DNA from: JBBRHQ01 sp963738305
GTDB lineage: Bacteria > Actinomycetota > Thermoleophilia > Solirubrobacterales > 70-9
DNA: 64,000 nt
Assembly: GCA_963738305.1 (NCBI GenBank)
Contig: CAVTVU010000006.1
Span: 310,001-374,000 of the forward strand
Reading direction: 5' to 3'
Shown here: piece by piece, positions 36,423 through 44,993 of the stretch
Numbering within the stretch: position 1 is the first letter of the stretch
Layout of the letters: each line of letters begins with the position of its first letter
Notes under the pieces: generated by a model
The model's input: the letters and a program-made list of their open reading frames with translations, nothing else
Told to the model about the DNA's origin: nothing
Databases searched by the model: none
Position numbers and translations under genes: made by a program

Positions 36423-37058
36423 TTGAAGCTCTGCGCGACAGCAGCGCTCCTCGCGCTTGCCGCGGGGGCGCTCGTGACGATGCTCACCTCCGGCGGCGAG
36501 GACGGACAGCCCCCGGTCACCGGAGCCGCACCCGGTCAGCCCACGGTGTCGGTGGTATCGCCACGGAACGGTTCGATCCAGCCCTCGCATGCGGTGGTGG
36601 TAAAGGTCGACGTCGCCAACTTCCGACTGGCGCCACGGCATTTCGGCGACGCACCGCAGTTCGGGGAGGGGCACATCCGCTTCGCCCTGAACCGGGTCCC
36701 CAACTGCGTCGACAAGGCCAAGCTCGAGCGGGCGGTGAACCGGCCGACCGGCAGCGGCCGCCTGATCGGCCGTTCTTACGATTACCCGAAGTACGCGGGG
36801 CCCAACGGCGTCCTCGCGGAGCGGACCGGCACAGCCGGCCTGTACTCCCCGGCGACCCGGCCGCAGATCTTCTACCAGCGGCTGCCGAGTGGCTTCTACC
36901 GCCTGGTGATCACCCTGGCCGAGAACAACGGCGCCTCGACTCCCTTTCACACGGTCACGACCTTCGAGATCGTCCGAGATCCGCGGCTCCCGGCGCCCCC
37001 GGCCAAGGACTGCAAGGGAAAGGTGTCGAGCGCCGCCGCGGCCGAGGCGATCCGCTAG
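36423..37058 (+). CDS. secreted protein of unknown function
   Basis: The TTG start at 36423 gives KLCATAALLALAAGALVTML, a signal peptide or anchor. The rest contains a beta-sandwich-like pattern: PTVSVVSPRNGSIQPSHAVV, VKVDVANFRLAPRHFG, GHIRFALNRVPNCVD, FYRLVITLAENNGAS and HTVTTFEIVRD. The HIRFALN and LVITLAENN segments resemble DUF4399-type or Ig-like exported domains. The 211 residues include two Cys, possibly a disulfide. It is convergent with a small Cys-rich gene, with no gap. Confidence 0.6.
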   Translation: MKLCATAALLALAAGALVTMLTSGGEDGQPPVTGAAPGQPTVSVVSPRNGSIQPSHAVVVKVDVANFRLAPRHFGDAPQFGEGHIRFALNRVPNCVDKAKLERAVNRPTGSGRLIGRSYDYPKYAGPNGVLAERTGTAGLYSPATRPQIFYQRLPSGFYRLVITLAENNGASTPFHTVTTFEIVRDPRLPAPPAKDCKGKVSSAAAAEAIR

Positions 37059-37250
37059 CTAGACCTCGCCGCGGGGCCGGTCCGGGTGAGGCTCGTAACC
37101 CGGGCAGCGCAGGACCGGTAGCCGCGGGTAGCGGGGGTACTCCGACTGCTCGCGAGAGCGCCGGCATAGCGAGAAGGTCGAGCCCCGGGTGTTGGGGACA
37201 AGCTGCTGGTGGCGACAGCTCGAGCAGAGGCCGGGGTCGGTGTCATGCAT
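37059..37250 (-). CDS. small zinc-ribbon-like protein
   Basis: The 63-residue protein starts MHDTDPGLCSSCRHQQLV and holds four well-spaced Cys residues: CSSC, then SLCRRS and LRCPGYE. This is the spacing of a minimal zinc finger. The family is a recurring small protein in related genomes as far as I recall. It lies head-to-head with the ABC exporter operon, 44 bases away, and end-to-end with the secreted protein gene. It has no recognised function; a role in redox or DNA binding is possible. Confidence 0.6.
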   Translation of the reverse strand: MHDTDPGLCSSCRHQQLVPNTRGSTFSLCRRSREQSEYPRYPRLPVLRCPGYEPHPDRPRGEV

Positions 37251-37285
37251 GGGCAGAGTATGGAGTGAGGCTTTACTTCACTTTG

Positions 37286-37291
37286 TATAGT
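37286..37291 (+). promoter_or_regulatory. possible -10 element of ABC exporter operon
   Basis: TATAGT lies 2 bases before the ATG at 37294 and 8 before a second in-frame ATG at 37300. Transcription would begin near 37298, giving a leaderless message starting at the second ATG. An inverted pair AGTGA...TCACT (37264-37281) overlaps it and could be an operator. No good -35 is visible. Confidence 0.3.
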
Positions 37292-37293
37292 CG

Positions 37294-39069
37294 ATGCAGA
37301 TGGGGACTCTGCGCCGTCTGATGGGATTCCTGCGCCCGTACCGGGCGCAGCTCTGGGGATCGCTGGTCTTCGCCTGGCTGGCGATGGGGATGACGGTGCT
37401 GATTCCCTGGCTGGTCGGACAGGCGATCGATGCGATCAAGGACGGGGACAAGCCGGCGCTTTTGCCGCTGGCGGCCGCGATCCTCGGCGCCGCGATCCTC
37501 CGAGTGGGGCTGACGGTCGTCCGCCGGCTGGTCGCCGGCAAGGTCTCGCTCGCGGTCGAGTTCGACCTGCGCCAACGCTTCTACAACCACCTCCAGGCGC
37601 TCGAGCTGAGCTTCTTCGACCACCAGCAGACCGGCCAGCTGATGTCACGGGCGACGGTCGACCTGCAGTCGATCCGCTTCTTCCTCGGCTACGGGCTGAT
37701 CTTCATCACCCAGAACCTGCTGACCATCGCCCTGGCCACAGCCGTGATGGTGGTGATCAGCCCGCCGCTGGCCCTGCTGGCGCTGGCGCCGGCCCCGCTC
37801 GTCATCCTCACCGCCGCCAGGTACAGCAACCTTTCGCGCCCGGCTCTGCAGGAGGTGCAGCAGCGCATCGCCGAGCTGACCGCGGAGGCGGAAGAGAACG
37901 TCTCCGGGATCCGGATCATCAAGGCCTTCGCCCGGGAGGAGCACCAGCTTCATCGGTTCAACCGCGCGGTGGCTCGGGTCTTCGACCAGAGCATCTACAC
38001 GACCCGGCTGGCCGCATTCTTCTCGCCGCTGATCGGCCTGCTGCCGCAGATCGGCACGGGTCTGGTGCTGCTGGTGGGCGGCCACGAGGTGATCAACCAC
38101 AGCCTCAGCATCGGAGACCTGACCGCCTTCTACACCTACCTGGTGATACTGGCCTCCCCGATGCGGATGCTCGGGGTGACCCTGGGGATGGCGCAGCGGG
38201 CGGTGGCCTCGGGGAATCGCCTGTTCGAGATCCTTGATCGCGAGCCCCAGATACAGAGTCCTGCGGGAGCGGGATCGCTCCCGCAGGGTGGCGGGAGGGT
38301 TCGGCTCGTAGACGTTTCCTTGCGCTACAACGGCTCCGAGCCTGCCCTCAGCGGCGTCGACCTCGAGATCGAGCCCGGCCGGACCGTCGCCCTGGTCGGC
38401 CCCTCGGGATCGGGCAAGACCAGCCTGGTCGCGCTGATCGCGCGGCTATATGACGCCAGCGAGGGCACGGTCCTCGTCGACGGCGCCGATGTCCGCAGCG
38501 TGGACCTGCACTCGCTGCGTTCGGAGATCGCCTTCGTCGCGGACGACAGCTTCCTCTTCTCGGCACCGATCGCCGAGAACATCGCCTACGCGCGGCCGGG
38601 AGCCTCGCGCGAGGAGATCGAGCTTGCCGCCAGGCGCGCCCAGGCGGACGGGTTCATCTCCGAGCTGCCCCACGGCTACGACACGGTGGTCGGCGAGCGC
38701 GGGCTGACCCTCTCGGGGGGACAGCGCCAGCGCGTCGCGATCGCCCGCGCGCTGCTAGCCGACCCGCGGATCCTGATCCTCGACGACGCCACCTCCTCGG
38801 TTGACGCGACCACCGAGCGGTCGATCAAGGAAGGGCTGCGCGAGGTGATGGAGGGTCGCACCACCCTGGTCATCGCCCATCGCCTCTCGACCGTCTCGCT
38901 GGCCGACGAAGTGGTGGTGATGGACGGCGGGCAGATCGTCGATCGGGGTACCCACGACGAGTTGCTGGAGCGCTGCGGCTTCTACTCGGAGATCGCCGAG
39001 CACGGGCTCGCCGACTCCGTCTTCCTGCAGCGAGACCTCGAGCAGCGCGAGGAGATGGCAAGGCTGTGA
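37294..39069 (+). CDS. ABC exporter half-transporter (degenerate-site subunit)
   Basis: The 591-residue protein has a six-helix membrane domain (about residues 15-315) and an ATPase domain: Walker A GPSGSGKTS, Q-loop region, signature LSGGQRQRVAIARALL and H-loop IAHRLSTV. Walker B reads ILILDDATSSVD: the catalytic Glu is replaced by Asp. That is the sign of the degenerate half of a heterodimeric exporter such as TM287/288 or BmrCD. Its partner follows with a GTGA overlap. The true start may be the ATG at 37300. The substrate is unknown; lipids or drugs are typical. Confidence 0.92.
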   Translation: MQMGTLRRLMGFLRPYRAQLWGSLVFAWLAMGMTVLIPWLVGQAIDAIKDGDKPALLPLAAAILGAAILRVGLTVVRRLVAGKVSLAVEFDLRQRFYNHLQALELSFFDHQQTGQLMSRATVDLQSIRFFLGYGLIFITQNLLTIALATAVMVVISPPLALLALAPAPLVILTAARYSNLSRPALQEVQQRIAELTAEAEENVSGIRIIKAFAREEHQLHRFNRAVARVFDQSIYTTRLAAFFSPLIGLLPQIGTGLVLLVGGHEVINHSLSIGDLTAFYTYLVILASPMRMLGVTLGMAQRAVASGNRLFEILDREPQIQSPAGAGSLPQGGGRVRLVDVSLRYNGSEPALSGVDLEIEPGRTVALVGPSGSGKTSLVALIARLYDASEGTVLVDGADVRSVDLHSLRSEIAFVADDSFLFSAPIAENIAYARPGASREEIELAARRAQADGFISELPHGYDTVVGERGLTLSGGQRQRVAIARALLADPRILILDDATSSVDATTERSIKEGLREVMEGRTTLVIAHRLSTVSLADEVVVMDGGQIVDRGTHDELLERCGFYSEIAEHGLADSVFLQRDLEQREEMARL

Positions 39070-41095
39070 GCGGGCGGGACGGGGACAGGCCGGAGCGCCG
39101 GACCGGGCGGTTGGCGACCGACGGCGGCGAGCGCGAGCGCGAGAGCGATCTGCGCTGGGCTAAGGAGGAGCAGGAGGATGCCCGCCAGAGGGAGCTCCGC
39201 GAGGAGGTGCGCGCCGCCGAGGAGGTCGAGGAGGAGCAGGCGGCCTACTCGCCCGAGCGCAACCGGCTGCAGAATGTCTTCCTGCTGTTCAGCGCGCTCT
39301 GGCGGCTGTTGCGAGGCGATGACCAACGCGGCCGCAAGGTGCGCTGGATGGTCGGCCTGCTGCGTCCGTACCGGGGCCGGGTGACGCTGATGTTCATTGC
39401 CCTGCTGATCGCAACGGCCGCCGGCCTGGCGCCGCCGTACCTGGCAGGAAAGGCGATCGACTCGGGGATCATCCCCGAGGACGGTGCAGCGCTCAACCGG
39501 ATCGTCGCCGCGTTCATCGGCACGGCGCTGCTCTACGCCAGCGCCACATACCTGCAGACCTACCTCGTCGGCTGGATCGGGACGAGGGCGCTGCAGGACC
39601 TGCGGGGGCGGATCTTCGTCCACATCCAGCGGATGTCGATCGGCTTCTTCACCAGGCGGAGCCCCGGCGTTCTGATCTCGCGCATGACCAATGACATCGA
39701 GGCGCTCAACCAGCTGGTCACCGACGGCGTCGTGACGTTGTTCTCGAGCACCCTGACCCTGATCGGCGTGGTGGTGATCCTCCTCCTGCTCGATGTCAAG
39801 CTGGCTCTGGTCACCTTCCTCACCTTTCCGCTGCTGGCGATCGCCAGCGTCGTCTTCCGGATCTACTCGACCGGCGCCTACCGGGCAACGCGGGAACGGA
39901 TCGCCGCGATCACCGCCTACCTGCAGGAGACGCTGAGCGGGGTGCGGGTCGTGCGCAGCTTTGGCCAGGAGGACCGGCACCGGGATCGGATGACGGAGCT
40001 GAACGAGCTCAATCGTGAGGCCAACATGAAGACCGTCTACCTCAACGCCTCCTATTTTCCGGCGGTCGAGCTGCTCTCGGCGGTCGGGACCGCGGTGATC
40101 CTGCTCTACGGCGGCACCCAGGCAATCGACGAGGCGATCCAGGTCGGTGTCATCGTCTCTTTCGTCGCCTACCTGCAGACCTTCTTCGACCCGATCCAGC
40201 AGCTCTCACAGCTCTACACCACCTACCAGCAGGGGATGGCGGCGTTGGACAAGATCTTCGATCTTCTGGAGATCGAGCCCGACATGGTCGATGCACCCGG
40301 GGCGATCGACCCGGGAGAGCTGCGGGGCGAGATCGAAATGGAGGGTGTCTCCTTCTCCTATGTGGATGACGCCTTCGAGCGCGAGGCGGCCGGGGGAGAG
40401 GTCGAGTGGGCGCTCCGCGACGTCGACCTGGTGGTGCCGGCCGGGCAGACGCTGGCGCTGGTCGGGGCGACGGGAGCCGGCAAATCGACCTTCGCGAAGC
40501 TGATCGCCCGCTTCTATGACCCGCAGGCGGGCGAGGTGAGGATCGACGGCCACGACCTGCGGGGCGTGCAGCAGACAGGCTCTGCGCGAGCAACTCGGGA
40601 TCGTCCCGCAGGAGGGCTTCCTCTTCTCGGGAACGGTCAGGGAAAACATCGCATTCGGGCGGCCCGGCGGCAAGCCTGGAGGAGATCGAGCAGGCGGCTG
40701 CGAATGTCGGGGCGACCGACTTCATCGCCGCCCTCCCCGAGGGGATCGAGACCGAGGTCGGCGAGCGGGGCGTGCAGCTCTCCTCCGGTCAGCGCCAGCT
40801 GGTCGCCTTCGCTCGGGCGCTGCTGGCCGAGCCGCGCATCCTGATCCTCGACGAGGCGACCTCAAACGTCGACGTGCGCACCGAGAAGGTGATCGAGCGC
40901 GGCCTCGAGCGCCTGCTGGTCGGCCGCACGGCGATCGTCATCGCGCACCGCCTCTCGACGATCCGTCGGGCCGGCAAGATCGTCGTCCTCGAAGGAGGCC
41001 GAATCGCCGAGCAGGGGACGCACGAGGAGCTGATCGCGGCCGGCGGCGCCTACGCCCAGCTCTACGGGGCCTGGGCGGAGTCGGCGGCGGCTTGA
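39066..41095 (+). CDS. ABC exporter half-transporter (canonical-Glu subunit), frame broken
   Basis: A charged N-terminal extension of ~90 residues precedes a six-helix domain and an ATPase domain. Walker A is GATGAGKST, Walker B ILILDEATSNVD with the catalytic Glu, H-loop IAHRLSTI. The signature is LSSGQRQLVAFARALL, not LSGGQ. This deviant signature would face the partner's Asp-bearing Walker B and complete the inactive site, while this subunit's Glu faces the partner's perfect LSGGQ. Frame shifts lie near 40575 and 40670. The GTG start at 39066 overlaps the upstream stop. Confidence 0.9.
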
Positions 41096-41140
41096 CCACG
41101 GAGGGGTACAGACGGCTCCGACATCGCAACGCCTGACCGA

Positions 41141-41191
41141 GGGGGTTGGGCCGATTGCGGCCTGTATGTCGCCGAAAATCTCCCAACCCCC
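41141..41191. repeat. dispersed hairpin repeat, copy A
   Basis: The outer arms GGGGGTTGGG and CCCAACCCCC are perfect complements. Inside are GATT/AATC and CGGC/GCCG pairs around the loop CTGTATGTC. About 80% of bases match copy B at 50407-50454 when two single-base gaps are allowed. This copy sits between the converging ends of the ABC exporter and the lipoprotein gene, where it could stop transcription from both sides. Confidence 0.75.
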
Positions 41192-41215
41192 GGCGATGGG
41201 ACGGTGAGCGGTTCG

Positions 41216-41926
41216 CTAGCCCGGGCCGACGCCGCCGCTGCTACCGCCGCTCGACCCTCCGGAGGTGCCGCCGCCGCTCGTGCCTCCGGAGGTGCCGCCG
41301 CCGGTCGGGCGAAGGAGCTGGTGCCGGCGCGGGCGCGGGCGCCACGGGGGCGGCGGGAGTCGTCGGGGTCGTCGTCGCGGGCGTGACGGGAGTGGCCGGG
41401 GTGGTGGTGGCCGGAGTAGTACCGGTGGCCTGGGGAGCCACTGCAGCCTGGCCGCACTCCTCGAAGCCGAACGACTTCGGCGGCGTCCTGGAAGGAGCTC
41501 AGGGCGGATGCGGCATCCGACTCGGCGCTTGTGAGGCTGGCATCGTCGCCTCGCTCGGCCGCGAGCTGCGCGTCCTTCTGGGCCTGGACGAGGTCGTCGC
41601 CCGCGCTCAGGACGGCATCGAGCCCGGCAGAGTCCTTGGGCGTCCCGAGGCCCTCCAACCGATCCATCATCCCCGAGTAGAGGTCGGCCTCCTGGGTCAG
41701 CTTGGCCGCCTGATCGGTCGAGGAGGACTCGATCGTGCCCACCGCGGCATTGACCTCGGCGCAGATCCCGTCGCCCTGCTGGATGAACTGCTCCTTGGTC
41801 AGGGTCGAGGCTACCGGTGGTGGTGACGGCCGTGGTATCGGTGGAGGAATCATCGCCGCCACCGCAACCGACCGCGAAGATTGCGACGATCGACATCGCC
41901 GCAAGAGCATGTGCGCGGATACTCAT
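41216..41926 (-). CDS. lipoprotein with low-complexity tail, frame broken
   Basis: From the ATG at 41926 a signal peptide ends in a lipobox: SIVAIFAVGCGGGDDSS. After a frame shift near 41815 comes a helical domain (FIQQGDGICAEVNAAVGTI, DLYSGMMDRLEGLGTPKDS, DDLVQAQKDAQLAAERGDDA) followed by another shift near 41465 into a Thr/Pro/Ala stretch, and then a Gly/Thr/Ser tail with GGTSGG repeats. The helical part resembles small periplasmic DUF-type lipoproteins of actinobacteria. Function is unknown. The low-complexity DNA (CCGCCGCCG, GGAGGTGCC) may itself cause sequencing slips. Confidence 0.65.
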   Translation of the reverse strand: MSIRAHALAAMSIVAIFAVGCGGGDDSSTDTTAVTTTGSLDPDQGAVHPAGRRDLRRGQCRGGHDRVLLDRSGGQADPGGRPLLGDDGSVGGPRDAQGLCRARCRPERGRRPRPGPEGRAARGRARRRCQPHKRRVGCRIRPELLPGRRRSRSASRSAARLQWLPRPPVLLRPPPPRPLPSRPRRRPRRLPPPPWRPRPRRHQLLRPTGGGTSGGTSGGGTSGGSSGGSSGGVGPG

Positions 41927-41958
41927 TGGACGGCGAAGGTAGCAGAGGAATCCCGCAG

Positions 41959-42388
41959 TTAGCAGGGGTCTTTGTCGTTCTCGGAGCGGCCCGTCCTCCG
42001 GCGACCCATTCCCCTTCCAGCGAAGTTCTCGGTCTGCGCATGGCAGTTGGGGCAGAGCATCATCAGGTTCTCGAGCGATTGTCCCTGCCATCGCCGTTGA
42101 TGTGGTGCAGAGTGATCTGAGGGGTTGCCGCCGCCACTCGCTCAGGCCGCAGAATTCGCATCGGTTGTCCTCCAACCCATTAGCGATCAGGCGCAGCCTG
42201 AGATGGCTTCTCGACGTAGCTCGTCCAAGGACGAGATAGGACTCAATCGGAATCTCGCGCGGACGAGAAACGACGTCGCCTCTTTTTCACCGCCGCGCTC
42301 CAGGAGCACAGATGAAACCCAAAACGCTCGGCGCATTGCCGGACCGTCAAGCCACTGTCATAAGCCGTCTGCTCGTCATCGCGAACAT
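41959..42388 (-). CDS. HNH endonuclease, frame broken
   Basis: The pieces, in order on the minus strand, are SGLTVRQCAERFGFHLCSW, IPIESYLVLGRATSRSHL, RLIANGLEDNRCEFCGLSEW, LHHINGDGRDN and ENLMMLCPNCHAQTENFAGR. That is the complete layout of a common actinobacterial and phage HNH nuclease: two CxxC zinc pairs around the HH-N core. Frame shifts separate the pieces near 42255, 42110 and 42060. GC content here is visibly lower than around it. The gene lies right after tRNA-Gln, which suggests arrival by transfer. The start is uncertain; I use the ATG at 42388. Confidence 0.65.
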
Positions 42389-42430
42389 ATGTTCCCGTTA
42401 GTGTCGGACGGAAAGACCGCTCAATTCGAA

Positions 42431-42502
42431 CTGCGCCCCAGGGACTCGAACCCCAAATTCCAGTTCCAGAGACTGGCGTGTTTCCAATTACACCAGGGCG
42501 CA
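42431..42502 (-). tRNA. tRNA-Gln (anticodon CUG)
   Basis: The 72-nt cloverleaf has acceptor TGCGCCC/GGGCGCA with discriminator G, D-arm TGTAATTGGAAACACG, anticodon stem CCAGT/ACTGG with loop CTCTGGA (CUG), and T-arm TGGGG-TTCGAGT-CCCTG. The U1-A72 pair and G73 fit glutamine tRNA. No CCA is encoded. Glutamine tRNAs are substrates of MnmA only with a U34 wobble base, so this CUG isoacceptor is not one. Confidence 0.92.
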
Positions 42503-42534
42503 ATTTGTGGTGAATCTCGTGACGGTGAGAATAG

Positions 42535-43773
42535 CTAGACGATGCTCGACAGATCGCTGTCGGGGTCCCCCAGCGCGTCCCTAGCCCCCGACACGTCGAC
42601 ACCGTCGGCCAGCATCCGCCGCGCCTCGGCGAGGTCCTCGGATCGCTCGACGCTGAGCGCCCCCGCGACCCGGCCGTCCTTCAGGTACCAGACCGAGGAA
42701 CTCGCCCGCCTCGCGGTCGCCGCGCCAGATCGTCCTCGTCCCACTCGTGGGCCGGCCCGACGTACTCGAGACTGGCCCAGTCGGCGAGGTCGCTGAAGAA
42801 GTAGGGGACGACGTCGTAGTCGCGCTCGTCGCCCGAGCATGTTGGCCGCCGCGGCGATCCCCTGCTGCATCGCCACGTCCCAGTGCTCGACCCGCAGCCG
42901 GCGGCCGTGGACGACGCTGTCGTAGTTGCAGCAGTCGCCCGCCGCGTAGATCCCCGGCGCCGAGGTCTGGAGCTTGGAGTCGCAGACGATCCCGTCGTCG
43001 ACCTCGAGCCCGGCCCGCTCGGCGAGCATCACGTCGGGCCGCACGCCCGCCCCGACCACCACCGCGTCGCACTCGACCGTCAGGCCGCTCTTCGTCACCA
43101 CGGCCTCGCACCCGGCCGTCGCCCTCGAATGCCTCCAGCTCCTCGCCGCCGTGCACGGTCACCCCCTTGGAGTCGACGAGGCTCGTGGAACCAGCGCCCC
43201 GCCTCCTCGCCGAAGGTCCGCGAGAGGAGGACGTCCTCCATGCAGACGATCGTGCAGCGGGTGCCCTTGCGCGGTCAGCGAGGCGGCGACCTCGGTGCCG
43301 ATGTAGCTGCCGCCGATCAGCACGACGTGCTCGGCCGCCTCCGCCTCGGCGCGGATCGCGTCGGAGTTGCCGAAGGCCCGCAGGTAGTGGATGCCCTCGT
43401 TCTCGGCCCCCTCGACCCGGAGGATGTTGACCATCGCGCCGGTCGCCAGCAGCGCCTTCGAGAACCCCACCTCCTCCCCGCCCTGCAGCTTCGCCGCCCG
43501 CCCCTCGGGGTCGAGCGACATCACGTTGCGGCCGCTCAGCAGCTCGACGTCGTTCTCCTCGTACCACTCGGGCGGGTTGACGTAGGCGTCGGCGCGTCCC
43601 GCCTCACCCCGCAGGTACTCCTTCGAGAGCGGCGGCCGCTCGTAGGGCGGCTCCGGCTCGCGGCCGACCAGGGTCACCGCCCCCTCCGCCCCGCGCCGCC
43701 GCAGCTCGGCCGCGCAATTCGCGGCGGCCATGCCGCCGCCGATCAGCAGGAACTCGACGTCTCGATCCGCCAA
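42535..43773 (-). CDS. FAD-dependent NAD(P)H:ferredoxin-type oxidoreductase, frame broken
   Basis: The protein has an FAD-binding N-terminus FLLIGGGMAAANCAAELRRRG shortened, PPYERPPLSKEYL, ALLATGA, an NAD-binding HVVLIGGSYIGTEVAASL, and the second FAD motif PGIYAAGDCCNYDSVV with HWDVAMQQG. This is the rubredoxin/ferredoxin reductase group (ThcD, BenC-like partners, AIF). The reductive tail domain ends the chain. Frame shifts occur near 43265, 43185, 43120, 42835 and 42705. No ferredoxin is adjacent. Confidence 0.85.
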
Positions 43774-43780
43774 CGCCGCC

Positions 43781-44458
43781 TCAGCCCTCCGCGGAGTCGC
43801 CGTCGGGGCCGAACAGCGCCTTCAGCTCGTCCTCCTTGCCGGGGTCGAGCACCGCCAGCACCTCGTCCCCCACCTCGAGCACCGTGTCGGGGCCCGGGAC
43901 GAAGCCGCGCCCGTCGCGCAGCACCGAGATCAGCAGGCTGCCCTCGGGCATCCGCAGGTCCCCGACCCGGTTGTCGGAGACGTTCGAGCCCTCTTTGATC
44001 TGCATCTCGATGATCTCCAGCCGCTCCTCCTCGAGGTCGAGCAGGTGGACCAGGCCGTACTCGGGCACCTCGTGCTCGATCAGTCGCAGGATCAGGTCGG
44101 TCGCCGAGACCGTCGGCTTGATCCCCAGCAGGTCGAAGTGCGGGCGGTTGCGCGGGTTGTTGACCCGGGCGATCACCTGCTCGACCATGTACTTCTCCCG
44201 CGCGACCTGGCAGATCAGCATGTTGTCCTCGTCGTCGCCGGTGACCGCGATCATCATGTCGGCGCGCTGGACGCCGGCCCGGTCGAGCACCCAGAGCTCG
44301 GAGGCATCGCCGTACTGGACGTTGTGCTCGAGCTCCTGCTCGACGGTCAGGTAGCGGTTCCGGTCCTTCTCGATCAGGGTCACCTCGTGCTCCTTGTCGA
44401 GCAGCTCCCGGGCCAGGTTCCATCCGACCTTCCCCGCGCCGACGATGATGATGTACAC
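43781..44458 (-). CDS. TrkA/RCK potassium-channel regulatory protein (full length)
   Basis: The 225-residue protein has an RCK-N (NAD/ATP-binding) domain, IIIVGAGKVGWNLARELLD with acidic Glu-Lys at the strand 2 end, and VTGDDEDNMLICQVA, followed by an RCK-C domain (GSNVSDNRVGDLRMPEGSLL, VLEVGDEVLAVL). Such proteins gate K+ transporters in response to nucleotides. It lies beside a second TrkA and two APC permeases. To my knowledge the same arrangement is seen with CeoB/CeoC in mycobacteria. No TrkH/KtrB pore is present in this window. Confidence 0.9.
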   Translation of the reverse strand: MYIIIVGAGKVGWNLARELLDKEHEVTLIEKDRNRYLTVEQELEHNVQYGDASELWVLDRAGVQRADMMIAVTGDDEDNMLICQVAREKYMVEQVIARVNNPRNRPHFDLLGIKPTVSATDLILRLIEHEVPEYGLVHLLDLEEERLEIIEMQIKEGSNVSDNRVGDLRMPEGSLLISVLRDGRGFVPGPDTVLEVGDEVLAVLDPGKEDELKALFGPDGDSAEG

Positions 44459-44476
44459 GTCTGCCTCCTCTCGCCG

Positions 44477-44941
44477 TCAGGCGGCTTCCCCGGCGCCGGA
44501 CGCGCCCTCGGCCTTCTCCGCCGCGGCCCTGACCTCACTGCCGAGCATCTCGATCGCGACCTTGGTCGGGCAGACCGTGCGCACCCCCTGGTGCGCGTAC
44601 CACTCCGCCCGCAGCGGATCGAGGATGCGCGCGATCACGGTCGGCACGTTGTAGCGCCGCTGGGCGATCTGGGCGATCACGATGTTGGTGTTGTCGCCGT
44701 CGGTGGAGGCGATGAAGGCGTCGGCCCGCGCGATCCCCGCGGCGTCGAGCGCGTCGGTCTCGAGGGCCGTCCCGACGGTGAACTGACCCCCCGAGTCCTC
44801 CCAGCTCTCCTCGAGGCCGACCTCGAGCCGCGCCTGCGCCTCGGGGTCCTCGTCGAGGCAGGAGACCTCGTGGCCGTCCTGCAGCATGCTCCGGGCGAGG
44901 TTGGAGCCGACCCGTCCGCAACCGACGATCAGGATGAACAT
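44477..44941 (-). CDS. TrkA/RCK-N-only protein
   Basis: This 154-residue protein is a single RCK-N domain: FILIVGCGRVGSNLARSML, SCLDEDPEAQARLE, STDGDNTNIVIAQIAQRRY and VIARILDPLRAEWYA. It has no RCK-C domain; a short acidic/Ala tail ends it. With the full-length protein 18 bases downstream it could form a mixed ring, as CeoB and CeoC are thought to do. Confidence 0.88.
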   Translation of the reverse strand: MFILIVGCGRVGSNLARSMLQDGHEVSCLDEDPEAQARLEVGLEESWEDSGGQFTVGTALETDALDAAGIARADAFIASTDGDNTNIVIAQIAQRRYNVPTVIARILDPLRAEWYAHQGVRTVCPTKVAIEMLGSEVRAAAEKAEGASGAGEAA

Positions 44942-44993
44942 TGAGCGGATACTAGAGAAGCCGGGCGGGGCCTAATCAGGAGCGGGGGAGCCG

